From Euglena gracilis (Eukaryota; Euglenida; Euglenophyceae; Euglenales), in contig CP154955.1 in assembly GCA_039621445.1 (NCBI GenBank), positions 47,205,540 through 47,269,539 on the forward strand: a stretch of DNA of 64,000 nucleotides. The letters run 5' to 3'. Both the position numbers and the translations under genes were made by a program. The notes beneath the pieces are model-generated. The model searched no databases and was not told the origin of the DNA. It worked only from the letters and a program-made list of their open reading frames with translations. Shown here piece by piece: positions 19,917 through 29,996 of the stretch. The first letter of the stretch is position 1. Each line of letters opens with the position of its first letter.

Positions 19917-20530
19917 ATGAAGCGTTTTGCCAACATGATGGAAGCACAGATGCCCCGCCCCCCCAACGGAGATGAATTTTTGGCTGTTTTACGTGGTGCC
20001 GGCTCCCTAGGAGCTGCTGCAGTGGATGCCCTTTTAGGCAGTCTCCCCACCAGTGGTCAAAATTGTTACCTGGGCCCCAAGAACCATGCCGCAGTAAAGT
20101 GCTTTTTGGAGTATATAGATGTTTGCAACCGGCATGGCGTTGTTTTTGGCTCTTTGGACGAAGTTTTGGTGGGATGGGCCAGATGGTGCGTTGATGCTCG
20201 TGAACTTTTCAAGACGCAGCAGGAAGCCGATGCCTGGGTCCAGACAAGGCAGGAGAAGGTAGGAAAAGATGGGCGCCTTCGCTCCATGCCAGTGTCCAGT
20301 TTTCGGACCTATGTAAATGCTGTAAGCAACATTTACAACGCATTGGCTGGCTCCCGTTTATGCCATCATTGTACCATCGTCCGTGTCCCAGTTCCCGCAG
20401 TTCAATGCGTTGATGAAGCCACTCGTCACGCACGAAAGGGCCAAAAAAGCAATGAGGCCAAGGAGGAATGTCCTTTTATTGGGGTACACCACCGGATACC
20501 GAAGGGAGGTTCCTTTTTTTTATTATGTAA
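19917..20530 (+). pseudogene. Crypton-like tyrosine recombinase N-terminal fragment (tentative)
   Basis: A good coding stretch starts at ATG 19917, just after a splice-acceptor-like CTTTTCCCCACAG, and stays open for about 200 codons without low-complexity bias. The part MPVSSFRTYVNAVSNIYNAL resembles the 'pvS..Ti..YvsAi.dLy' helix of the SAM-like core-binding domain in Crypton-type and related tyrosine recombinases, and KNHAAVKCFLEYIDVCNRHG suits the preceding helix. The catalytic R..H-R-H-Y part is not found downstream, where the frame runs into repeats, so only an N-terminal exon or fragment is present. It sits between two copies of a palindromic repeat pair. A host gene exon of unknown function is the alternative. 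Confidence 0.35.
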
Positions 20531-20645
20531 AACTCCGTCCACGGCTGCCGTCTGTGCACCCGTGAACCGACCACGGGTGCGCATATGTGAAAACGGGGTC
20601 CGTTCACGGGTGCCGTCGTGCGCACCCGTGAATGCACCCCGTTTC
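20530..20645. repeat. Palindromic repeat block, right of recombinase-like ORF
   Basis: The same two modules as at 19736-19845 in reversed order: first TCCGTCCACGGCTGCCGT..GTGCACCCGTGAACC, then CCGTTCACGGGTGCCGTCGTGCGCACCCGTGAA. Confidence 0.75.
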
Positions 20646-20884
20646 CTCACGTGGGGAAGCCCGTGAACGGTTAACGGCTTTAAGGTCAGGGTACATCGCT
20701 TTCTGTCCAATGTACGGGGGAGGGTACACGTGTTATAAGCACGGTACATTTGGATTGTACCGTGTTACCGGCGCAGGCGGATTGTACGGGTGGATTGTGG
20801 ATATGATGCCTTCCCGACTGTGGCCCATACCCGGTCCATTGCAGGGTGGGTATGGGACCTTATCGAGGGGGACACCATCGGGGG

Positions 20885-21110
20885 GTGGGGAGTCTGGCCA
20901 ATGAAGAGCAGCCTTGCCTATGGGGCTCCAAGAAAAGTGAGGCAAAAGGCAAAAAGGGGTATGGAACACTAACGGGGGGGGGGAAACAATATGGGGGGGG
21001 GGCTGGCCATTAGCATTGCTTTGGGGCACCAGAAAAGTGAGGCAAAAGGCAAAAAGGGGGTGAAACTGAGGGGGGGGGGGGACACTAACGGGGGGGGGAG
21101 GGCACAATTA
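20885..21110. repeat. About 110-bp direct duplication
   Basis: AAAAGTGAGGCAAAAGGCAAAAAGGGG occurs twice (about 20933 and 21033) together with ACACTAACGGGGGGGG and neighbouring sequence. Non-coding. Confidence 0.65.
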
Positions 21111-21660
21111 GGGGGGGGGGGGGTGCCCCCCCCCACTAGTCCCCCCCCCCCCCCCAGGCAAGAGTACGAGGGTCACCCTTTGGGCCCCGAGGCAAAGGGG
21201 GGGTGGGGGCTCCCCCCTATTTCACCCTTGGCAATTCCAAGGGAGGACAGGGGGGGGGGTGGGGGGGGCGGTTTCACCGGCCATCGGGGGGGGGGACGGG
21301 GGGGGGGCAATAGGGGGGGGGGGGCACGGGGGGGTACCCCCCCCCACCCCCCCCCCGTACCCCCCATTCGGGAAGGGGGAATTTTAAGTCAAAGGGCCGT
21401 TTTTTTTTCTGACAATTTGCCAAAATTGGAATTGGGCTAACCCCCCCCCCCTATTTAAGGGAAAAAATTTAGGACCAATTAGGGGGGGGGGGGGGAGGAG
21501 GGGTGAGGGGGGGGGGCAATAAGACCGTACCAAAGGAATTGGCCGAGCCAAAAAAAAACCCCGTAGGGGGGGGGGGTCGAGGTCGGGGGGGGGGACAATA
21601 AGGGGGGGTGGTCGCTGACCCTTTATGGGTAAGAGCGAAGCTGGGGGACCCCCCCCGGGG
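21111..21660. other. Extreme G/C-tract region
   Basis: More than fifteen G or C runs of 7-15 bases in 550 bp, mostly G on the + strand, separated by short unique words. High potential for G-quadruplexes. No gene. Confidence 0.6.
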
Positions 21661-22215
21661 TCGGGAACCGGCGGATTATCACCATGATCCCGGATTTTTC
21701 AGTCGACAGGAGGATTCCTAGTTTCCGAATCACCTGGGTTTGCCCCCCACCCCCCCGCCAGGCCCGAGTTATTCACGCGCGAAGGGGTCCAAACTGGGTA
21801 GGATTGGCCAACCCCCCCTGGATAAGCCCCCCCCCCTTTGGACGGCCAAAAAATGTCAATTTTCAAAATATCTCCAAAATGAAGCAAAATCAAAGGAAAT
21901 GTCCGGAGACCTAATTTGAAGCCCTTGGAACGCCCCATCCACCGGTATTTTGATTTCCCCGCAACTCCCCGCCTGGCCCGAGATACGGCCGTTTTCGGCC
22001 CGGATGGCCGTTTTGTACACTTTTCCCACTGTCCGACTTAGCCGTTTTCGGGGGGTGGGGGGGCAAAAAACGAATGTTTTCAAAATTTCTCGAAAATGTT
22101 GCAAAATCAAAGGAAATGTCCGGAGACCTAAATTGAAGCCCTTGGAACGCTCTATCTACTGGGATTTTGGTTTCCCCACAACTCCCCGCCCAGCCCGAGA
22201 TACGGCCATTTTTTG
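21660..22215. repeat. About 217-bp tandem repeat, 2-3 copies
   Basis: CAAAGGAAATGTCCGGAGACCT... through CCCCGCCTGGCCCGAGATACGGCC appears at about 21889-21990 and again at about 22106-22206, with an older degenerate copy at about 21680-21790. No coding sense. Confidence 0.75.
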
Positions 22216-22269
22216 GCCAATTTGAGCCGTTTCAGGCCATTTTGTACACTTTTCCCTCTGTTCGACTTG

Positions 22270-23055
22270 GCCGTTTTCGGCCAAAAAAGTCGGAAAAAAT
22301 CGAAAATTTTTTTTTTGCGCAAAACGATGTTTTTTGGCCTCCCGGACCCGGAAAAACTGTTTTTGAGCCGAAAACGAGCGTTTTTCGACCCGCCAGCGCC
22401 CCGTTTTGGGCCGCCGACCCATTGACTTTGGGTCAAAACCGGGTCGAAAAAGTCGAAAAAAATCGAAAATTTTTTTTTTGCCCGAAACGATGTTTTTGGG
22501 CTTCCCGGACCCGGAAAAACTGTTTTTGAGCCGAAAACGAGCGTTTTTCGACCCGCCAGCGCCCCGTTTTGGGCCGCCGACCCATTGACTTTGGGTCAAA
22601 ACCGGGTCGAAAAAGTCGAAAAAAATCGAAAAAATTTTTTTTGCCCGAAACGATGTTTTTGGGCCTCCCGGACCCGGAAAAACTGTTTTTGAGCCGAAAA
22701 CGAGCGTTTTTCGACCCGCCAGCGCCCCGTTTTGGGCCGCCGACCCGTTGACTTTGGGTCAAAACCGGGTCGAAAAAGTCGAAAAAAATCGAAAAATTTT
22801 TTTTGCCCAAAACGATGTTTTTTGGCCTCCCGGACCCAGAAAAACTGTTTTTGAGCCAAAAACGAGCGTTTTTTCGACCCGCCAGCGCCCCGTTTTGGGC
22901 CGCCGACCCGTTGACTTTGGGTCAAAACCGGGTCGAAAAAGTCGAAAAAAATCGAAAAAATTTTTTTTTGCCCGAAACGATGTTTCTGGCCCTCCCGGAC
23001 CCGGAAAAACTGTTTTTGAGCCGAAAATGAGCGTTTTTCGACCCACCACCGCCCG
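22270..23055. repeat. 163-bp satellite, about five copies
   Basis: The junction GACTTTGGGTCAAAACCGGG recurs at exact 163-bp steps (ending near 22443, 22606, 22769, 22932). Each unit contains AAAGTCGAAAAAAATCGAAAA, CCCGGACCCGGAAAAACTG, GCCGAAAACGAGCG and CGCCCCGTTTTGGGCCGCCGACCC. The first and last copies are partial or diverged. Several frames stay open across units, but 163 is not a multiple of three, so they are not protein-coding. Confidence 0.92.
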
Positions 23056-23184
23056 CTTTCTGGCACAAAATCCATGGAATTCAGGCAAAAGAGCTCCATG
23101 GAGTGGGCTGGTATGTTTGAAAGGGTCAATGAAGGGGTGGGTGCGCGCTTATTAAGAGCTCAGCACTATTCAAAACCTGGTATT

Positions 23185-23250
23185 CCCCCCGTACTCTTCT
23201 CATGGGGCTCAGAAGGCGCAGAAGGAGGGGAAGAGTACGGGGGGGCATGG
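23185..23250. repeat. Hairpin CCCCCCGTACTCTTC
   Basis: CCCCCCGTACTCTTC is followed about 30 bp later by GAAGAGTACGGGGGGGCATGGTA. The right end carries the GCATGGTA terminus of the TACCATGCCCC element family. Confidence 0.6.
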
Positions 23251-23551
23251 TAACCCCCCCTAATTGTCACCAGGGGGGGTCAAAAAGCTCCCGGTGCCAT
23301 GTAAGGGGGGTCACGGTACAGCTAGCGTGCACCCGAGTTAGGAATTTCGGACAAAATAAAAATCCCTCTTGGCCAAGTTTTGTTGTCCCTCGCGCAGCAT
23401 TCCAGTCGTCAAAAAGGAGGAGATTTGTCAATTGTAAAAAGCAGACATTTTTCCTTGTCACTCAGAAACCCAGTGAATTATTTGCATCGATTTTGCCAAA
23501 AATGTTACGGGGAGACCATTAGAGCACTAATGCTGCCCCGTCATTAACAGA

Positions 23552-23745
23552 CCCAGCGTTTCTCAGTCGATGGCTACGAACAAGCAAGTGTCTGCTGATT
23601 TGGAAGAAACAACACTGTCCCTAAATGGTTGCCCTCCCTTTGTGTGGGGCCAGGCGTTCCTCAGTCGATTGCTAGGAACAAGCAACCGCCTGTTGACTCG
23701 GCAGAAAAAAAACACTGTCCATAAATGGTTGCCCTCCCTTTCATT
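23552..23745. repeat. About 95-bp tandem duplication
   Basis: Two copies of a block from GCGTT(T/C)CTCAGTCGAT..GCTA.GAACAAGCAA through AACACTGTCC.TAAATGGTTGCCCTCCCTTT, diverged by roughly 10-15%. Confidence 0.7.
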
Positions 23746-23834
23746 TCACATTCCCTTTGCAAAAAAAAAACCCTGACAAAAAATGGTGGTATTTCGTTTC
23801 GGAACACAGCATGCAGAAGTGTTGAGGACGTGGT

Positions 23835-24250
23835 GGCTCAAAAACTGACCACCGCCTGTGGCCCAAAATTGGCCTGCCAAAAGTGGTCACCACTTGTGGC
23901 CCAAAAACTGGCCGCCAGCTGTGGCCGCAAACTGTGGCCCAAAAGTGACCACCATCCCTGGTGCAAAATTGGCCACCAACCACCTGTGCCCAAAAACTGG
24001 CCACCATCTCTGGCCCCAAACTGGCCACCATCTCTGGCCCCAAACTGGCCACCATCTCTGGCCCAAAAGTGGCCACCATCTCTGGCCCAAAACTGGCCAC
24101 CACCAGTGGCACAAAACTGGCCACCACCTGTGGCCCAGAGCTGGCCAACACCTGCGGCATTCTCCATTTGCAAAACTGTCCAGCACATCTGGCCCAAAAC
24201 TGGCCGGCACGTTTGGCCCAAAACTGGCCACCACAGCTGGCCCAAAACGG
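23835..24250. repeat. 24-bp minisatellite, about 17 copies
   Basis: Units of the form ACTGGCCACCATCTCTGGCCCAAA, most regular at 23995-24140. Because 24 is a multiple of three, several frames on both strands stay open (TGHHLWPK-like on +). No signal, domain or conserved flank suggests a real protein. Confidence 0.88.
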
Positions 24251-24922
24251 ACAGACAAACAAAAAACCTTCAAGCTTCCAGTCACAGCAACAGGAATCAG
24301 GAAATACCCATGTTGTCTCTGATGGTCGAAACAAAAACAAACGGAGCAGTTTAGCAGGGACATGCTTACTCATTATTACATTATTTATTACCAACTCCTT
24401 CCAATGACTTCACTTCACCTCAAGCATAGACTTCAACAATTGCTTGCCAGTGAGATCTGAAGCGGAGAAAAATGTACATTCACTGACAGAAGTGTCTAGC
24501 AACTCCCTCCCCTCCCCCCCAGTCGGTGCATGGTGGGTGGGGAGTTGGCCCCCCCCACCATGTCTTCTTCCCATTGTTCTGGTGGCACCAATTTTTGGAA
24601 CACAAAAATTGGGACCCATATAGGAGGTCCCCCCCCGAAAACCCCCAAAACCGCATTTTTTCACACCTTCCAAAGTTTCAACATTTTCTCAAAATTTTGC
24701 TTTTGAGATGTTTTTTTTAAGCAAAAAAAAATCCATTGAAAATCCAAAATATTTCAGAGGAAAGTGTCAGTAAAATTTGATTGTACTAAAATTTGTTCCT
24801 TTTTTTTGAATTTCGTTTTTTTTCACCCCACTCCTAAAAACTGCCAATTTTTGAATTTGAAAATTTGATTTTTTTGTGAAAAATGTGGTAAACCTTGCAT
24901 TTTATATTCTTCTGTTCTTTAG

Positions 24923-25194
24923 CATATGGGATTCCCCATCACCCATGTCGTCACCAATGACGACCTAGTGTCGGAGTTCATTTGCAAAATATGTTTCCAA
25001 CTGGTGGAGCACCCGTCATACACTACCTGCACCCACGTGTTCTGCTCTTCCTGCCTTCTGGACTGGTGCTCACAGACATCACGATGTCCAACGTGCAACT
25101 CATCTTTGACACCTCGTGACATTTCTGGTCCAGGAAACCCCTTTTTTTGCACCCGCCTTCAGCAAATCGCAGCACGGAATTGGTTTTATTGCAG
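24923..25194 (+). CDS. C3HC4 RING-finger exon
   Basis: After a pyrimidine-rich acceptor (TTCTTCTGTTCTTTAG) an open stretch with ATG at 24926 encodes a complete RING finger: C20-x2-C23-x11-C35-x1-H37-x2-C40-x2-C43-x10-C54-x2-C57 (FICKICFQLVEHPSY; CTHVFCSSC; SRCPTC). RING fingers bind two zinc ions and recruit an E2 ubiquitin-conjugating enzyme, so this is probably an E3 ligase fragment. Frame continues through NPFFCTRLQQIAARNWFYC to a possible donor at 25195 (GCAG/gttaca); this helix plus Cys could start a TRAF-type zinc region, but no following exon was found. No other coding exon is evident until the TPR exons at 30 kb, so it is either an isolated exon, its own gene, or the 5' end of the TPR/J gene. 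Confidence 0.75.
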
Positions 25195-25199
25195 GTTAC

Positions 25200-26217
25200 A
25201 CTCAACACCCCCATTTGGTCCCTGGAGACCAGCCAGAGGGGGGCTGCAACTGGATCGTCTGGATCGTTTTGACCTGGATCGACCACTTCAGGGGGGGGGG
25301 TTGATGCCAAACTGGATTTGATGAACCCAGACAAAAGTTTTCCAAGTGGATCAGCTTTAAACATGCTCTCAAAAAAACAATTTGGTGATAATGGCATTTT
25401 TTTTTTGGATAAATAGATTCTAAAACATGGTTGGTTGGTTCATATTTTCAGTGTTTGTGGGTTTTTGGTTTTGGGGGTGGGGTCATTTTCGGGTCATGAA
25501 ATGGCTCGGTTAGGAAGGGGTGGGGGTCCCGGACCACCCGGTGAGTTGGATCATCTGTGTTGGATTGTGGGGGGGGATGGCGGTCTTTTGGGCCCAATTA
25601 GATTACCTGGCTGGTTGGCCTCCGGGACAAGGTGGCCATGTTTGGCATGTCCACAAAAAAGGCTCAGAAAATCAAGAAATCTCAGGTTTGAAAATTCGAA
25701 AATTTGTTAAAAAAATGAGGAAATTCCTGACAAGTCCAACAATCTTGCACATCTAAAAAAATCAGAGGTGGGGGCTTTTGAGCCCCCCCCCCCAATCCAA
25801 ATTGTTCTCACCAAAAAGGGGAGTGAGGGTATTCCAAAAAATGTTGTTCATCAGGAGGGGGCAGCCATCTACCCAACCTCAGGCCCTCACCATTCTATGT
25901 GGGCGCCCACTGGCAATTTCCCCCCCCTGAAGTTTAGAAGCTCGCCAAAGATCTAAAATCTCAATGCAAATGCGTTAAAGGATCCCAAGAAACATGAAAC
26001 TCAAAATTTCGAAGTTGGTGAAAACATTGGCAAAATAATCTCAATTGAAATTGGAGCTTCTTTTGCATATTTAGGTTTTTTTTGCTTTTTTGATCAAAGC
26101 AGTTATTATTTATTACACATTTTCTGTTGTTTTTTTTGAAATTTCAACGGTTTCCACAATGCATTTGTAAATTCTTCCAGCTTGGCATCGTGGTGAGGAC
26201 CACCTGTGCGTTAACCT
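25200..26217. other. Intergenic or intronic DNA
   Basis: AT-rich non-coding sequence with occasional G/C tracts. No convincing exon, RNA gene or repeat family. Confidence 0.4.
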
Positions 26218-26580
26218 TCAGGCAATGAATTTGCCACCAGGAAACATCGAAATCGCACTAAAGATATGTGGTTGAGCAATCTCACTCTTATTGTCCCACT
26301 CAGCTACCTGCTGGGAATGACAAAATTTTGAAACGTTTGGTTGACTGTTGACCTTGTCACCTTCTTCCTTCGGGTCGAAATCCTGACCATAAATGCTTTT
26401 CCCCTCTTTGTCAAAAATCCGTCTCGTAATTTTGATCTTTTTCATGTGCTCTTTGAAACAATGTCGAACAACAGGCAGTGATGGGAATCCTGTTTTCATT
26501 TGAAAACGGCCAACCCGCTTGCCTGGCGAGTGTTGAGCCGAGTCCAAAGTCGCTGTCCGGTAGATGGATGTCAATGGCAA
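26218..26580 (-). CDS. Unidentified ORF, 120 codons
   Basis: An ATG-initiated - strand frame with balanced composition (for example KKIKITRRIFDKEGK, VAEWDNKSEIAQPH), unlike the low-complexity frames nearby. I recognise no domain and see no splice context. It may be a transposon remnant or chance; listed because it is the only non-repetitive open frame between the RING and TPR exons. Confidence 0.15.
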   Translation of the reverse strand: MPLTSIYRTATLDSAQHSPGKRVGRFQMKTGFPSLPVVRHCFKEHMKKIKITRRIFDKEGKSIYGQDFDPKEEGDKVNSQPNVSKFCHSQQVAEWDNKSEIAQPHIFSAISMFPGGKFIA

Positions 26581-26650
26581 GCAGGCACTAACAGTGTTGG
26601 TGGCCGAAAATGTGTTTCATTTGACCTTGAGCCTTTGAAGTTTTTTCAGG

Positions 26651-26976
26651 TACCATGCCCCCCCTAACTGTTCCCGCAGTGGGGATCGCACAGACGGCAC
26701 AGTGGTTGGACGCTTCTTTGTGAGCCGCTTTTGGTACACAGGCAAAGGGGAAATTTCGATTGCTCTTCTTTCCATCTGACCCAATTTCAAAAATGGGTTT
26801 GTGCAGATGCAAATTTCAAGTATACCAAAAAGGGAGACTTTTGTGAGTTCAGGTGGCTTTTGCACCTTTGCAAGGCAATACAAGGCCCATGGGAACAAAT
26901 GGAGGGGGGTTGGTCCCTTTTTCTGTCCCCCAAGGAGACCACAGGAGGGGAACAGTTTTGGGGGGGGGGCATGGTA
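26651..26976. mobile_element. 326-bp MITE, TACCATGCCCCCCC family
   Basis: TACCATGCCCCCCCTAACTGTTCCC at left is mirrored at right by GGGGAACAGTTTTGGGGGGGGGCATGGTA. Same terminal sequence as 19105-19282 but a different interior. Target duplication not evident. Confidence 0.6.
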
Positions 26977-29900
26977 ATTCCAAAGAGGGAAAACCTCCTT
27001 CATGTTTTGGAAGCCAGAATCCAAAATTGCATGTTTTTTACATAATGAGGTGTATTGCACTGAAATGCACCATTGTGAACCTCATTTGGCCTGTTGTTTT
27101 CATTTGACCTTTGTTTTAGAAAAATCTGATTTTTTTTTACTGGATGCCCCTTTTCTTGTGCTTCTATGTTTTGTGGGATAAACAATGTGTGGATAAATGT
27201 TTGAAATGGATTATGTTCCCCCACGAGGGAAATTCTTTCTGAAAAACGTGAAATATTTCGCTGAGCCTTTTTGAGCAAAATCTGCACACTTCACATCAGT
27301 TTTAAAGAATTTTGCGTTCAACTGAACGGATTTCACATTTTCTTTTCCATTTTGGGCAGACAATTTTCTCTAATTTTTTGAAGTAATGGTGATGGATAAA
27401 TATATCATTTATTTGTGTGTGTTGGCTGCAATGCTTGTACCATTTGCATTCAAGGGTTTACGTAACATTTCTGTCACTTTCATTGCTATGTATTTTTGGT
27501 GGTTGAGTATGCCACCAGCAACCATAATAACCAAGCTGGCTGGGATCGTTAATGGGTTGCAGCAACAAAGCTTTCAAACAGGACCATTTTCTGGTCTTCA
27601 AGCCGCTAACCATTTTTGGCCCACCAAATTTTTCAAACCCCCCTAAAAATAGGGTGAACCTTACAGTTTGTTCAGGCTTTTTTTTTTACTGCTCTGGCCA
27701 TTGCATTTGGCCCCCAAAGGCAAATAAAAACCCCAAATCTGGCCAAGGTATCCATACACACAGAAACTGGTTGGGTAAGTTTGTTGTGACAGAGGGGATT
27801 GCGTTTGTTTTCGGTTTTTCTGGGCACCCCTGCAGTGAGGCCGAAGGCCGATCAAGTCCCTCACTACGGGAGTTGGATTCTCAGTGTTTATCACAGCATT
27901 CCTGCCGAATCAAAACTCCTTCAAAAAGTTCCAAAATCCTGTTCTCTGGAGTTCCATTTTATATGTCATTCCGTTCCAAAAAAGATCCAAAAGGGGCCAT
28001 TGGCTGGAATTCTATCACACACACTTTCGCAAAAACAGTTAGGTATGGTTGAGCATTTGAAGAACATGCCAAACTGTTGTTGTTTTATCATCGCTGGCCA
28101 GGATTTTTGTAATCTCAAATTGTGGGTTCCTGGTGTGTCATTTTTTTTGCCAATTCCAAACAATGACTCCACGAAAAGATACCGAGGGTTTTTGCATGTA
28201 TTTTGGTGCCTGGTGGTGAGGGGATTATTCGGAGCTGAGCAGCCACCTCACCAACAGCGACTCACGAACAGACCCACTGCTGAAAGATTCTCCCGTCCAC
28301 AGTTTTTTGGGGTGATGATTTTTCATCATGCATCATGTCTCCCCCACCCCGGCCACTTAAATCATTTCAATTGAGGTTCCTCAAAAGTCAGGGATTTGGG
28401 AAACCCTGAATTGAGATTCAAAGTTTTCGAGTCTGCAAAATGGTGCCATCAATTTGAACAATTCTGGCACATTGCCTGGTGGACCAAAAAAATCAATTGA
28501 TGGAAGCCACAGCTGCCTTGCAGCCAGAGTTCTCTTGATTGTAGATAGTGGGGGAATGTGAGCCATCATGTGCCATCCGGAAATTGATGGTGCCTTGAAG
28601 CGTCCTGCCCACTTGAACTCCATGGTTTTGCTTCATTTCATTTCTTTCTGACTGAAAGCAGGATGAAATTGCTTTTCATCTTTGCCCAATATAACCGCAA
28701 ACCAACCGAGCCTGCACCTCTGGCAGACTATGAGGTCGAATTCCCCTCTGCAATGTGTTGCTTTCACAAATCTTTTTATTATGGTCTGATGCCACACAAA
28801 AGAAAGTTTGGAGTCGGCATCAAAGTCATCATCCAGGGGTGGCACAGCAGATCAACCCATGATTTTTTGAAGGTTTTTGAGGTTTCCTCCTCTGTTGATT
28901 GGGTTTTAGGCTTTTTGATCATTGGCACGCACGTGGTTCTGGACGTGTGTGCATAAATGTGCGTGTGTACGTGCGTGCGTGCGTGTGTGTTTGTGTGTGC
29001 ATGTGTGCCTGTATGCATAGAATTGATGGACTATGCCCTATCGTGTCTACAACACGCGAGCATAATAACATGCAGCATCACTTTATTTGCTCCCAAGGTG
29101 CCAAGGGGAGTGATCTGGAGGGGGGTCGTACGGAGGCACCTCGGGGAAAGTCGGGGTTATTTTTTTGGGATAGGATTAGGGTTATGACCGGCCATCCTTG
29201 GGGTCCCATTTTTGGGGATTGAGGGAGAAGTTTGGCTGCATTTTGGACGAAGTTAGACAATAATATTCCACCTCCTCAAATAATGCACCCCCCCGAAAGA
29301 CCCAGTTTCAGCCGAAAATGTTTCCGCTTCAGCCCTGGCACACCGTGCAACATTTTTTATGCAAAAAGAACAGGAGAGGCATTTTCCTGTACTTTTTCTT
29401 GGAATGTTTGCAAGGAACACGAGGGAAAACATTGCAAAAAGAAAAATTATCAAACGCAGCATGCCTGAAGTTTCACAGTAGCTTCTAAAACCAACAGTGA
29501 TGGGCATGACACCCTTAGGGCTGAATGGGAATCACCCAAAGGTGTGGGGCATACCGTTAGACCCTACCCAACCCCCGGGGGTTGACTGACTGATTTTTTT
29601 GTGGACTGGGTTTTGGCTACAAACCCAAAGGGGTGAAAGTGCATTTCCAGGACCGAAACTTTTGGAGTAATGGTCAAAAACCCCTGGGTTGATCGATGCT
29701 GACTCTGGAGAAACAGGAAGGGGTGGAAGGGGGAGGGTGGACCTCCCACCCACTGGGGGGGGGGGGGCGTCATTTTCCACTTCCTAAATCCAGTTAGTCA
29801 CTTTTTGAAACCCAAGGGGGCTTTCCCCGAACTTCCAGGTGGGCCAGGTCGACACCCAGGCGTGTCGTGTCTTTTTTGCGTTTGTTTGCCTCTATTTGTG

Positions 29901-29996
29901 TCTATATGCGTCTATTTGCGTCTATTTGCGTTGGTGTGCATTTATTTGCATTTATTTTTAGTTTTTTCTGTGTTGTGTTTACTTTTTTGAGGGTCT
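26977..29996. other. Non-coding stretch before the TPR/J gene
   Basis: Mostly AT-rich sequence without recognisable exons. It includes a GTGC/GT microsatellite at about 28935-29010 and a TTTGCGTCTATTTGCG-type short repeat at 29870-29945. A G/C-bounded element (about 29565-29770) shares GACTGACTG words with the intronic MITEs. Confidence 0.4.

Noticed and set aside
22156-23129. Long open frames rich in Lys/Phe/Arg on the - strand
   Set aside because: They run through the 163-bp satellite, whose period is not a multiple of three; the repeated peptide appears in different frames. Satellite artefact.
23725-24394. Frames of 150-217 codons with Trp-Pro or Gly-His-His repeats
   Set aside because: The 24-bp minisatellite leaves all frames open; no preference for one frame and no conserved flanks.
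26218-28845. Three - strand frames (26.2, 28.4 and 28.6 kb) considered as a piggyBac-type transposase
   Set aside because: Word-level resemblance only; no catalytic Asp motifs in the right order. Kept only the first as an unidentified ORF at low confidence.
28930-29030. GTGC/GT tract as a structured RNA
   Set aside because: Plain microsatellite.
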